Source: Phyto melanocephala
Lineage: Eukaryota > Arthropoda > Insecta > Diptera > Rhinophoridae
Direction: 5' to 3'
Length of the DNA: 64,000 nt
NCBI GenBank assembly: GCA_941918925.1
Contig: OW799234.1
Location: 126,875,395 to 126,939,394 of the forward strand
Positions 22,201 to 31,285 of the stretch are shown here, piece after piece. Position numbers and translations under genes: made by a program. Each line of letters opens with the position of its first letter. The stretch's first letter is position 1. The notes beneath the pieces are model-generated. The model was not told the origin of the DNA. It saw only the letters and a list, made by a program, of their open reading frames with translations, and ran no database searches.

Positions 22201-24416
22201 TCTATTTCCCCTGGTGAAAGTTCACGCATATGACCTAAATTGTGATACTCCGACATGAATTTAACATAGGCTTCCTTTAAAGTAGGATTCATCGAAAGTC
22301 TACGCTCCGTAGCATTAAATCTCTTAAGTGCTCCTTGAAATGTATCACCGAATGATGGATTCTCTTCATTAAATGGAAGTTGTACGACATACCTTCCATC
22401 CGTATGCCTACTATGTGTTTCTTGAAAATGTTGTTCGACGAGTGCTGCTTCACTGTCGCATCCTTTTTGCGCACCTGTTTCCTCAATTTCCCAAAAAGAT
22501 TGAATTGATTTATCAATATCTGCCAATGTTAAAAATGAGGACGATGATGATTGTTGTGGGTTGGACGACATTACCGAGGTTATAACCCAGCCGAAAATTG
22601 TAGAAATAGCCATTGTGTTACCCTTTTCATCAAGTAGCTTCTCTTGGGTGAACACATCCCATACGTAGTCAGCACCCAGTAAAATGTCAATGGGATTTCG
22701 ACGATTAAATGATGGATCAGCAAGATGAACCATATTTATTCTACCGTAGTCATAACGTGTGATGGTACTCCTTGGGAGTGACGAAGTTATACGACCTAAA
22801 ATGTGTACCTGGACGTCCATAGAAATATTCGAAGTTCTGGATCTTATGTGCAAATAAGTATGACCATGCGTTGATTCAGCCTTTACCGACGAAATTCCAG
22901 TAAGAGCGATTTTAGAGTGATTCCGATGTAAACCTAAACGTTTTATACAATCTTCCGTGATATACGACAATTCCGATGCAGTGTCAAGTAGAACACGGCA
23001 TGAGATGAAGTGTCCCTTGTGGTCACGAACATCTACTAACGCTGTGGGAAGAATATGTGTAAGATTTCTCCGCATAAACGATACAGAGTTATCTTGAGAC
23101 ACAACCGTATTGAGCGACACTGGTCGCGAGCAATTACGTTCCGATGTGGGCCTATTACAACTGGGAAACTCCGACGACACAGCAACTTGAGCCTGATTAG
23201 CCGGAGAAACGCGAGCATAATGAATAAGTGAGTGATGATTTCCGTTACAAGATTGGCATTTGTGTTGAGACTTACATTTATTAGCAGAGTGGCCTATACG
23301 AAGGCAATTAAAACAAAGACCTTTTTTCCTTACAATTAAACGACGTTGCTCAATATTTAACGATAGAAAATGTGAGCACTTATACGTTGGATGATCAATA
23401 GAGCCGCAATCAAAACATTTGTGTTGTATATTTGTAGACACCAGCGATGTAGAGGGGTTTTTTCTAGAATGAGGCGATTTAACTACAGTGTTTTTACCTA
23501 ATTCCAGTTCTTCACAGCATTGATCCAAGAATTTTAGAAATTGCGATATGGTAGGTTTTACCTCTTCACGCGATTTTTCAATCCATTTACGGCGAGATTC
23601 AGGGTCAAGTTTATTTTGTAAAATGTAGATAAGCCAATGATCACGCTCGTTGCAATCAATTGCATCCAAACCCCGAATTACTTCGTTCGAGATATCAGAT
23701 ATCTTCCGTATACCAACCGAATTTTCCTCCCGTAAAGAAGGGAGGCCCATAAATGTTTCAATATATGACGTTACGGTATGACGAGGACGATCAAACCGCT
23801 CTTTGAGTCGACTCCATGCTGCGTTGTATGATAATTCCGAAATTTGCATGTGTTTAATTATATTCGCTGCGTCATCCTTTAAAACTGATTTTAGATATTG
23901 AAATTTCTGAATATTAGATAGATTTGGTCTAGAATCTATTGCGCTAACGAACAGATCTCTAAACGCTGGCCATTCCTTATAAATGCCAGTAAATGGTTCT
24001 ATACGAATTTTAGGTAAGTCCTCGTTTCGAGAAGTTGATGGAGCATCAAGTCGCTGTAGCAAAGTTGAATGTTGCTCAGCAAGCCGAGAAAACATTTCTG
24101 TATGTGGTTCTGGAGTAGAAACAACTGGATTAAAAGATTTTAAAACGCGTTTAAACCACGCCTGACATGCGATGAATTTTTCTTCATAGGTTACCGTTTC
24201 CTCTTCAGGATCTACGAAGCCTTCTTCTTCTTCATGATTGTATAATTCGCTTGTAAGTTCTGTTAACTTTTCCCACGCAGATTCTAATCGAACAATACGC
24301 GCTTCTATTTGTTCCGCAAATAATTCCTCTGGTGGTTGACGAATAAACGTATATGCGCGAGTAATTGCGCCCTTTTCAACTCGACGTTTTGTTTGAATTG
24401 TTTTAATCGAAGCCAT
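19221..24416 (-). CDS. BEL/Pao Gag-Pol polyprotein
   Basis: 1731 residues without stop or frameshift. The start is in the context ATCAACATGG. Order of domains: Gag-like region (about 130-320) including PKIRIEPFTGIYKEWPAFRD; three Cys/His knuckles at about 334-398 (CFDCGSIDHPTYKC, CFNCLRIGHSANKC, CQSCNGNHHSLIH); aspartic protease with LLDTASELSYI (active Asp near 478); reverse transcriptase with first Asp in VFSADIIKMF (near 804) and YVDD at about 881-884; RNase H with Asp in GFSDASTKA (near 1053), Glu in LELCGALL, and Asp in WCDSTVV and NPADCASRG; integrase with an HH-CC zinc site (HEEH near 1363, C1401/C1404) and catalytic residues in CDYAGPF, YSDNGKNFVGA and GIWESGV; and the C-terminal DYWQHIQCMYQGFWRRW domain usual in this family. 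All key residues seen are present. A single fused Gag-Pol frame is normal for many BEL elements. It makes the virus-like particle proteins and carries out reverse transcription and integration of the element. Confidence 0.95.
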   Translation of the reverse strand: MASIKTIQTKRRVEKGAITRAYTFIRQPPEELFAEQIEARIVRLESAWEKLTELTSELYNHEEEEGFVDPEEETVTYEEKFIACQAWFKRVLKSFNPVVSTPEPHTEMFSRLAEQHSTLLQRLDAPSTSRNEDLPKIRIEPFTGIYKEWPAFRDLFVSAIDSRPNLSNIQKFQYLKSVLKDDAANIIKHMQISELSYNAAWSRLKERFDRPRHTVTSYIETFMGLPSLREENSVGIRKISDISNEVIRGLDAIDCNERDHWLIYILQNKLDPESRRKWIEKSREEVKPTISQFLKFLDQCCEELELGKNTVVKSPHSRKNPSTSLVSTNIQHKCFDCGSIDHPTYKCSHFLSLNIEQRRLIVRKKGLCFNCLRIGHSANKCKSQHKCQSCNGNHHSLIHYARVSPANQAQVAVSSEFPSCNRPTSERNCSRPVSLNTVVSQDNSVSFMRRNLTHILPTALVDVRDHKGHFISCRVLLDTASELSYITEDCIKRLGLHRNHSKIALTGISSVKAESTHGHTYLHIRSRTSNISMDVQVHILGRITSSLPRSTITRYDYGRINMVHLADPSFNRRNPIDILLGADYVWDVFTQEKLLDEKGNTMAISTIFGWVITSVMSSNPQQSSSSSFLTLADIDKSIQSFWEIEETGAQKGCDSEAALVEQHFQETHSRHTDGRYVVQLPFNEENPSFGDTFQGALKRFNATERRLSMNPTLKEAYVKFMSEYHNLGHMRELSPGEIDVNKGRLFYLPHHPVVGTKLRVVFDGSFQDADNVSLNDKLQVGPSIQRNLFAVCFRFRLHKVVFSADIIKMFRQIWVSEDHRDFQRILWRENPTDVLKHFQLCTVTYGTASAPYLSVRVLEQLARDYKESHPKASKILLEDFYVDDVLTGASSAQELMLRQAELIDLLSQAGLELSKWMSNCADIAPSKDEEHDFLKRNVDNAAKVLGIYWNAYEDCIQYRVNLGDATNASKRKVISDVSRIFDPLGLVSPVVIKFKILFQQLWLLNLQWDEPLPGSLAKQWLSYRDDLQNLSKLRLPRYVPNAESNIQLHGFSDASTKAYSAVIYCRFKDENGYFCVNLVASKTRVAPLKQISLPRLELCGALLLARLMKSIISSLPHQQIEIYAWCDSTVVLSWLSMQPTKLKTFVGNRTSEILETLPRNVWRHVSGKQNPADCASRGIMADQLLELDLWWSGPSFLKIQQEFNSFGNIQPSFDNINVKAEVKTNAEKVSYLTTTSRPDGRNIHAMESALANVSHWYKLIRIAGYVKRFINLYVHGIKIPAQKLTYKEIQEGKIIILKMAQECFFTGKKDICRDSGLSQLSPFIDDNGLIRVGGRISNSELSTNVQHPIVLPKHHKITSLILHEEHVKNLHPGISALFVIVRQRYWVIGARNLIRKLTHNCLKCFRQAQHVTQQRMADLPKVRVRQAFPFENTGCDYAGPFTLKIHRGRIRQTSKGYICLFVCMVTSAIHLELATDLSTECFLAALRRFMARRGKCSSIYSDNGKNFVGAKRKLNDMYQQLQSEDHNNTITAALAKEDIKWNFIPPYSPHWGGIWESGVRSVKLHLRRVIGSTILTFEQMHTLLTQIEAVINSRPLGSAPDTDIGYLSPSHFLIGRPTTMVPEGNLSEVKINRLDYWQHIQCMYQGFWRRWRKEYLTSLQQRPKWQNPNPNITIGDIVLVKEDNSPPATWISARVTETFPGSDGLVRAVLLRTSHGMMTRPIVKIVKLPIC

Positions 24417-25468
24417 GTTGATTTAAATAACAAATAATTAAAATTTCTACTTACAGCTTTAATCACAAAGTAATATATTGTATTGTTTTGTTGCCTGTAG
24501 TTTGTTGCCTGCCGCTTTGTGTATGTTCCAATTTGTACTAAATTGTCTCTATCTACCGACGAATTGTTTATTGTTATGCACACACAAGAATTATATTTAT
24601 GTATTAGTTTAAATCGCACACGCACCACGACAACAAATCTCTTGTTACTCTCAAATTTGTCTCTTATATTTTGCAAAAACCGCACACGCACACTAATATG
24701 TTTTTTCTTAAGAATTATTTTATAAGCGCACACGCACAGCAACAATTTAACTTTTCTATGTACTTTATTTTCTGTTATTTTCTTGTGTTTTTTCGATGCA
24801 GGTGTTCATGCAGTCGACACCGGCGCCGAAATTCTTAGACGATTGTTGTTGTTAGTTTTTATTTTCGTTTTACTATGTATGCATGTAACTACACGCATGC
24901 ACATACAACAACTTTCAACGTATTTTTTTTTTCAAAACAACAATTTGCACACAAGCTTTGACTTGTTCTTATTCTCTTTTTTTTATGATTTGAATTTGTT
25001 TCTTTGTTTGTGTATTATACACCCCAATTTTTCTTATATGAACTTATGTACATATGTATGTATGTATATGTGAACCTTTTGTTTCCACACTTTTTGTCCA
25101 GAGGACCACAGTTTTAATTAAACGATTCGTTTATATACTTATGTATGTAAGTATATGTATATGAAACCTTTTGTTTCAACCCACTTTATGTCCAGAGGAC
25201 CACTATTTTAATTAACGATTTGTTTTTGTACTTATGTATACGTATATACATATATGAAACCTTTTGTTTCAACACACTTTATGTCCATTGGACCACTATT
25301 TTAATTAAACGATTTGTTTTTGTTTTATAAGTATCACAAACCCGCGACGATATGTTTGTGGATACCACCGAAATTGTGTCCAAAGAATCACTTTCCGTTT
25401 AAAGTAATGCTTTTACCGAAAATGTTAACACTTCACTTTGTCCAAGATTTGGTTCGAAGGTCCAAATT
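24417..25468 (-). other. 5' leader of the BEL/Pao element
   Basis: About 1 kb between the 5' LTR and the Gag-Pol start, long for this class. On the element strand a TGG occurs a few bases after the LTR (AATTTGGACCTTCGAACC), a possible primer-binding site. The tRNA could not be identified, and the following sequence does not match a tRNA 3' end that I know. The 146-residue frame at 24305-24745, overlapping the Gag-Pol start in another frame, has no recognisable homology. The plus-strand frame 24783-25073 is treated as chance. Confidence 0.6.
25072..25326 (-). repeat. Three-fold tandem repeat in the BEL leader, unit about 85-90 bp
   Basis: Units share ACCTTTTGTTTC, then ACTTT.TGTCCA..GGACCAC, TTTTAATTAA and CGATT.GTTT, followed by a variable TATGTA-rich spacer. 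Units 2 and 3 are closest. Subterminal repeats in a leader may act in packaging or promoter function, but nothing here proves it. Confidence 0.75.
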
Positions 25469-25752
25469 TGTTGGTGAACTGACGTAGCTGGCCCGGATGC
25501 CAACTATTCCTAACGTTTGCCTGGAGATTACTCCACCAGACCCGAAATAATTACACGTACCACAATTATTTGCTTATTAATATTTGTATTTATTTATAAA
25601 TAATGAGAGCGGACTGTATTTGTTTATGTGAGACACTTGTTGACAACTAAAACTTGTGTGTGTAGAGAAATGTATGTGAAGTAAAGTTACATGAGTGATT
25701 TAGTTAGGTTGTATTTAAGGGAAGTTTGATACAAGGGAATGGTTCCTCAACA
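25469..25752 (-). repeat. 5' LTR of the BEL/Pao element
   Basis: Same length as the left LTR with no mismatch found by eye. In the element's orientation this copy drives transcription leftward. Confidence 0.95.
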
Positions 25753-25984
25753 GTTTTAATATAATGTTCGATTTCTTTTGCTGGTTGTAGTCATATAATC
25801 GAGTCTTAGTATCTTGTTCTTAGATTACAACCACCTTAGTATGTTCTAGTAATGCAAATTACAAATACGCGTAAAAAATAAAAGAAGTGGAACGAAGGAA
25901 ACCTTTAGTATTATGACATAATTGATGAGATGCTAATTGTTTGCAGTAAGCCAAAAAGGTCTTAAACCACTGAAAAAGGTTTCA

Positions 25985-26405
25985 TTACCAATTAAAGCTT
26001 CTTAGATAGACGCGCTCCTTTAAATATCCCTAAAGAAAATAGTCGAGTGCTGACAAATTCTGCGATAGTGGTGGCCATTTAATTTTCGAATTTTTGAAAA
26101 TTATTCGATCTTAAAAAATTTTACTTAAAAGTGTTATTATGTCTTGGGTAGTAGTTCCATCTTGCTGAAAATACATCTCAGGTGTGTGACCATAAGCAAT
26201 GTGTTATCTTAAACCGATACCGTTCTCCATTTGCGAGCACTTTTATATTTATATTCGAACAAGACTCAACCATATTTTTAGATGTAATACCAAACCATAA
26301 AGTTCGTGTTTTTCTAAAGGAATAAAATTGGCGTTGATAAAGAGCTCTTGGATTTTCTGAACCACAGAATCTACAGTTCTGCCTATTAACAAAGCCATTC
26401 AAATG
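25985..26405 (-). mobile_element. Decayed Tc1/mariner transposase fragment
   Basis: The longest open piece (26178-26402) reads MNGFVNRQNCRFCGSENPRA, then FRKTRTLWFGI, matching the mariner pattern after the first catalytic Asp (usually YVNKQNCRIWG...VTVWCG). Further left, MYFQQDGTTTQ corresponds to the second Asp block (FQQDGATCHTA). The first Asp itself is missing because the fragment ends where the DINE-like element at 26410 begins. The remainder was not found on the far side of that element, so a deletion accompanied or preceded insertion. Confidence 0.65.
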
Positions 26406-26409
26406 AAAA

Positions 26410-27173
26410 ACAAGTAACAGTGCTATATTCGGCCGTGCCGAATCTTATATACCCTTCACAACGTGTAGTCATGCAATAACAATTGTTTGTATCACCATTC
26501 ATCTCATATCAAATACGTACATATGTATATACTGGTTAGAATAAATGTGGCATCGAATCCCAGCTGAGCCAAAAAAATTTTATTTTATATAATATATTAT
26601 TTATATTTTGATATTATTTTTTTTTATATTTTTTTTTATATTTTTTTTTAAATTTTTTAAAAAAAATTTTTTGAAAAAATTTTTAAAAAAATTTTTTTTA
26701 AATTATTTTAAAATTTTTTTTTTGTAATTTTTTTTATTATTTTTTTTTTTTTATTTTTAATATTTTTTCTTTTTGTAATTTTTTCTTTTTTTGTATGGTT
26801 TTTACATATATTTATGTATGTATGTTGTTGTTGTAATTGTGTAAAAAAACGAGGTGGTCGTGGTTTTTTGCTCATATCTCAGAAAGTTATTGGGCGATTG
26901 TGCTGAATTTCAATAGCGATTCATTCCTGAATATTTCCAAGAGATTGATACCATATAGAGATCTGAGGAACATATAGTTGCTTCTAAAAGTTGATTTCAA
27001 CCAACACACGGACAGACGGACAGACGGACAGACGGTCAGGGCTTAATCGACTCCTCTATTCATAAGCTTTCAGAAAATATATACTTTATGGGGTCGGAAA
27101 TGAAAATTGTAGAAATTACAAACGGAATGACAAAGCTATATATACCCTTGTGCACCACAGGTGAAGGGTATAA
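26410..27173 (+). mobile_element. DINE-1/INE-1-like element with inverted middle
   Basis: It starts ACAAGTAACAGTGCTATA, then the hairpin TTCGGCCGTGCCGAA, then CTTATATACCCTTCACAA. It ends with TCATTTCCGA-type blocks, ACGGAATGACAAAGC and GGTGAAGGGTATAA. Compared with 44356-45226, the central segment (tRNA-like piece plus AT-rich tract, about 26530-26800) is in the opposite orientation. No coding. Confidence 0.78.
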
Positions 27174-27304
27174 TGATATTCATGACTTATAATTAAATCT
27201 TCAGTAAAATTTATTTAATTTCTGAAATTGAACGAAAAAATTTAGATATTGCCGATGATCTTCCGGCTTGAATTTTGGCACTGATTTTGCCTGAAGCATT
27301 CCTA

Positions 27305-27808
27305 TCTATATATATAAAAGTGAAACTCTGTGTGTGTGAGTGTTAGCTATAGCTCCGAAACTGTAAATCCGATCGGACTCAAACTTTGGCAAGTTGTTGT
27401 ACACATTCCAGGGAGTGTTTATGGGTGAAAAAAAGTGGGCGGCGCCACGCCCATAAAAAATTAGTTATAATTTTTAGCTACTTCCCTTTGACCGATTTTT
27501 CTGAAACTTTGCACACATATTGAGCTGTCCTGAATATATAATTTCGCGATTAGAAAAGTGGGCGGGGCCACGCCTATATAAAATAAGTTAAAATTTTTAG
27601 CTACTTGCACTAGATCGATTTTTCTGAAACTTTGCACATACATCTTGAGCTGTTATGACTATATAATTTCGTGATTAGGAAAGTGGGCAGTGCCACGCCC
27701 ATTAAAAAAAGTTATACATTTTAGCTTTTTGCACTTGATATTAAATTTTATTTTAGAATGCATTTTTATTCATCAAGGGGTGTAGCAACGCGTGCCGGGC
27801 TTTTCTAG
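27305..27808 (+). mobile_element. Non-autonomous Helitron, family 1
   Basis: It starts TCTATATATATAAAAGTGAA and ends GTGCCGGGCTTTTCTAG, between A (27304) and T (27809). It holds two to three units of the 115-bp family repeat (AAAGTGGGCGG..CCACGCC blocks). The minus-strand frame 27461-27643 is repeat read-through. Confidence 0.82.
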
Positions 27809-27834
27809 TATACTTATATACAGCAATTACTTTT

Positions 27835-28045
27835 TTTAAATGCGCCAAGGTGACGTTAAAGCTTTTCCTAGCTGAGGAGAATAAAACGTGGTCTGCCGCT
27901 TCGAAGCAAATCCCTAATGGTACCATGTTGGTGGTGACAATAAACGGGGCAACGAATCAGTGCTTTAGAAGCCGAAATTCTGAACTAAAACTTTCGACAA
28001 TAAGCTCTTTGTGTTAAAACAATTGATCGGTAATTGAAAAACTAA
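27835..28045 (-). mobile_element. Decayed repeat shared with 6270-6612, probably mariner N-terminal region
   Basis: It is related to the 6270-6612 fragment across about 110 bp (GTTGGTGGTGACAATAAAC, GCTTTAGAAGCCGAAATTCT, AAAACAATTGATCGG). The minus-strand translation has weak mariner HTH resemblance only, with several stops. Confidence 0.4.
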
Positions 28046-28651
28046 AATTTGTTTCTTTGTTCTTGAATCTCTACTTTGTTATTCTCCAGATGTTATTTTT
28101 ATAATATGAAAAAATATATACTATGTAGGATTTATATTGCCTTTTAAATAAAACTAAGACTTAGTTTACAGAGAAAAATGTCTTTTTATTTATTTATTTA
28201 CGTTGTTATTCGTTTGGAAACCGCAACAAGACTGACTTCTAGCGATAGATTTAAAGTTTATCAACGTAAGTCACTCAAGATCTCATTCTCTTTGAGTATG
28301 AGAGCGAGTGATTCGTTTTGAATGAGATCCTACATATATAAACGAAAAAGTTATTAAATTTTCAAACCCCATGGTGACTTTTGATTTTTATATTCGATGT
28401 TTAAATTCATCCGTATAATTTGTGCAATAAGTAGGGCCTAATTTCATCCCTACCAGGTGCAGCTTAATCATAAATTCAACTTACATACTTAAAAGCAACT
28501 GAAAGAGAAATATACATAGAAATTTTGTAATAAATATTTCTCTTCTAAAATAATCAGCAGTACAGAAGACACGCTTTGTTGTGCTTTCATATGCAAAAAT
28601 TTTAGTATTTCTGCAAAGCTTATAAAATTAATAAAAAAATTATTTAAATTT
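28046..28651. other. AT-rich stretch without recognised gene
   Basis: No supported feature. A run related to ATGAGATCCTACATATAT occurs near 28320 without a partner in the window. Confidence 0.4.
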
Positions 28652-29025
28652 ATATCATCTATTTAACTCACGGGACTTATGTTAATTGAATTCGGTAACT
28701 AATTTTTAGTTTTTCCTATAAGAATTTATTCACTGTTAGTCAGTCAACATTTCGTTGTATACTGACCTCACAGAAAATAAAACAAATGATTATAAACATT
28801 GATTGTTAAAAACAATTATCTGTTCTTATCGCTACCTAACTGGTGGCTAGAGCAGGACAAAAATAGTGATAAATGAAAGATAATAACAAACAAAAGTAAA
28901 AAGGGTTGCTGTTTGGTTAAAATTTCAATCTAACTCATTGTGGTAAAAATATATGAAATAGGAAAAACTAAAAATTAGTTACCGAATTCAATTAACATAA
29001 GTCCCGTGAGTTAAATAGATGATAT
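28652..29025. repeat. Perfect 68-bp inverted repeat around a 238-bp centre
   Basis: The left arm 28652-28719 (starting ATATCATCTATTTAACTCAC) and right arm 28958-29025 are exact reverse complements by eye. Identity stops sharply at both arm ends. The centre (28720-28957) has no open frame or recognised family. It could be a foldback element or a young inverted duplication; no target duplication is visible next to the arms. Confidence 0.9.
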
Positions 29026-29059
29026 TTACAACCAACATGTAACCACCGATCAGAGAGTG

Positions 29060-29089
29060 CTGATGATGAAATCGTAGCTGGTTTCGAAA
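29060..29089 (+). ncRNA. Hammerhead-ribozyme-like core motif
   Basis: CTGATGA, a T, stem GAAATC, loop GTAGCT, stem GGTTTC, then GAAA. This is the CUGANGA - stem II - GAAA core of hammerhead ribozymes with six stem II pairs (one G-U). The layout is the same as the motif at 37467-37495 in the Penelope-like element, including the extra T after CTGANGA. Stems I and III and the cleavage site were not fixed, so activity is not shown. It may be a remnant of a Penelope-type terminal repeat. Confidence 0.4.
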
Positions 29090-30392
29090 ATTCATTCCAC
29101 TCGGCTAGTGTCGGTAAAAATATAATTTTTCAAGATTTATTCTTTCATTTATCACAATTAAAAAAAAATTCTTTGTAAAAATAAAGAATATTAATATGAA
29201 CTCAAGCCTGATTAAAAAATTTAAATAATAGTTTAAATAGAAAAGTTCGACAAAATAAAAAATTCAATTAATAAAAAATTTTCGTTGGAAAGTCTGAAAC
29301 TGTAGTTTTTGTTGAATACCACTCAAGATGTAAATTGTTCTGAATTATTGCCTACAAATAGTTTCCAATAACTTTAACTTAAGCTAGACTTAAGTAATTG
29401 ATACCAAACGAAAGAGAGAATAAATAAACTCAAACTAAATTGAACTTTTTTAACTTACGACCTTTTTGCCAAGTGTCAAGTATTTAATTTTTGCTTGATT
29501 ATTGGAAAACCTTATTAATATTATTAAATTAGGAAAATACTTCTCTAATTCTTGTTTAATAAAAATTTACTCGAACGTTACCTAAGTAGGAAGTATTTAA
29601 TGTAGCCCTTGTAAATGCCGAAAGGACCTCAGTGATATCAAATGCTTGCAAAACTATAAATTTATCATACGTATCTCTATACTTTAAGCAGTGATAACTT
29701 GTACGTTCGAGAATTATCGTAATCGGTGCTTAGGTAATCTAAGAGGACATCATTACAAAAAACATTTTAAACATTTAAAGTCGTCTTATATATTGACTTG
29801 TTTTGGCCAACTTGTTGCAAACATAATCCTAAAAATCAATATTGTTAAATCGGCTTAGACATCAGCCTTTACTTAAGTAAACAGTTACAAAGAATCGCAT
29901 ATATTTTTTTAAACTAATACATTTGAAAGAGATAAGAGGATTTGTTTACGTACTGTGATTTATGTTAAACCATTTTCTATAGAACCTTGGAAATTACAAA
30001 CAAGTATTCAAATTTCACAAAAAAAAGCTAAAGAAAGAAAATATGGTTTAATATTCGTCAAATAAATAACAAGTAAAATAATAAATCTAAGCGAACACTT
30101 ACATTCAGTAAGCTTCCTACCGCAAGATTGAGTTTACAAAAAGGGGGAAGAGAAGGAGTAAATGTAAATGGTAGCAACAGTTTTGACAAACTTGGCAGAC
30201 TTGTTCCCGTTTTGTTGTATATTTCAAATGAGAGGTAAAAAAAAAATAAATATAGACAAATACACTTTAATTCTTAAATTTTATTTAAATAAATCACCAG
30301 CTTTAACAATATTAATGCGGGCTAAAAAAAATCAACTTAAAGAAAATTGTAAAGAAATTTTTAGGTCCAACAAGTAAATAATACCCATTAAC
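29090..30392. other. AT-rich stretch without recognised gene
   Basis: The frame 30168-30377 (69 aa, Lys/Leu-rich) has no recognisable homology. Nothing else seen. Confidence 0.45.
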
Positions 30393-31165
30393 AGGGTAAA
30401 AAATTCGCTTCACTTGTGATGCTAGGGGTATGCATAGCTTTGTCATTCCGACTTTATAAAGTATATATTTTCTAAAAACTTTTTATTAGAGAAATCGACT
30501 CAGTGATCTTCGTGTGTCCTTGTATTAAAATCGAAATATGAAGTGCCATAGGATTTTGTGTAAAAATATTTTAATCAAATAGGCAACTAAAGGACAAAGT
30601 TTTAGGTAAAAATTATTTGGTAAAATATTTTTTTTTAAATATATCAGGCTTCGCAAGTTCTAAACAATTATTAGATATTCTAGTGATACCAAAGTGCAAG
30701 CCGTTATCTCAATAATTAGTCCTAAAAAAGAAACAAATTGTTTTGAAACTAAAAGAGATATCAGCATGAAAATACAACTACTTGAATATTTTTCTTAAAT
30801 TTATAAAAAAAAATCGATTTTTTTTTATCTTCTAGACAACCTTGAGATCAAAGTTTATATCAAATTAAAGCGCTTGACCAGCAAATTATTAAAAACATAA
30901 AATATAATATGGCGTCCTAAATAAAATAGCGGCTACATAAGTTAAATTTAGTAATAACGTATTTTTTTTCTTCAACTCCCATAAGGTTGACATTAAATAG
31001 AAGGGCTTGACCACTAAAACTATGAAAAAGTGTAAAAGCAAGATGACGTTCTAAACAAAATGGCGAATAAATTTTTTCTTAAACCCATTAATATTGATAT
31101 AAAATGATAAGGCTTAACAAGTAAAATACAATTAGCTATGGGAAAATTTAAAATCAACAACTAAG
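30393..31165 (-). mobile_element. Diverged DINE-like element with tandem repeats
   Basis: Starts with a decayed version of the DINE right end (TGCATAGCTTTGTCATTCCG, ATAAAGTATATATTTTCT). It then continues as in 62601-63522, with AATCGATTTTTTTTTATCTTC and CTTCTAGACAACC. It has several diverged units of a repeat containing CTTGACCA..AAA.TA and ATGGCGTCCTAAA..AAAATGGCG. Its right end merges into the next DINE-like head. Confidence 0.6.
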
Positions 31166-31285
31166 AGTGCTAAATGTGGCCGTCCCCAATCTTATATATC
31201 CTTCACAATGTGTAATCATGCAATTGCAATTGTTTGTATCAACATTCATCTCATTAATATGAAATACGTATGTACAACCAAATAA
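31157..31285 (+). mobile_element. DINE-like head fragment
   Basis: AACAACTAAGAGTGCTAAAT, a decayed hairpin (GTGGCCGTCCCCAATC), then TATCCTTCACAATGTG and ATGCAATTGCAATTGTTTG. It is cut at about 31285 by a different sequence. A matching internal DINE-like piece reappears at about 31697-31860 (ACATACATATAAAAAACATA, AAACATCCCATTGTAAAAT). Confidence 0.65.

Larger units (their letters stand above)
18912..25752 (-). mobile_element. Complete BEL/Pao LTR retrotransposon
   Basis: 6841 bp, with two 284-bp LTRs (18912-19195 and 25469-25752) that show no difference by eye, flanked by the direct repeat GTTTT (18907-18911 and 25753-25757), a 5-bp target duplication normal for BEL/Pao. Transcription runs right to left: 5' LTR at right, a leader of about 1 kb, one Gag-Pol ORF of 1731 codons, a purine-rich tract and the 3' LTR at left. 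There is no env-like ORF. LTR identity, the uninterrupted ORF and the clean TSD together indicate a recent and perhaps still competent insertion. Confidence 0.95.

Noticed and set aside
24305..24745. Separate 146-residue Gag or regulatory gene upstream of the BEL ORF
   Set aside because: It overlaps the Gag-Pol start in another frame, has low-complexity composition and no recognisable domain; Gag is already in the main ORF.
25469..25490. Two independent LTR insertions rather than one element
   Set aside because: Both LTRs lie in the same orientation, have the same length, enclose one coding region and share one target duplication on the outer sides.
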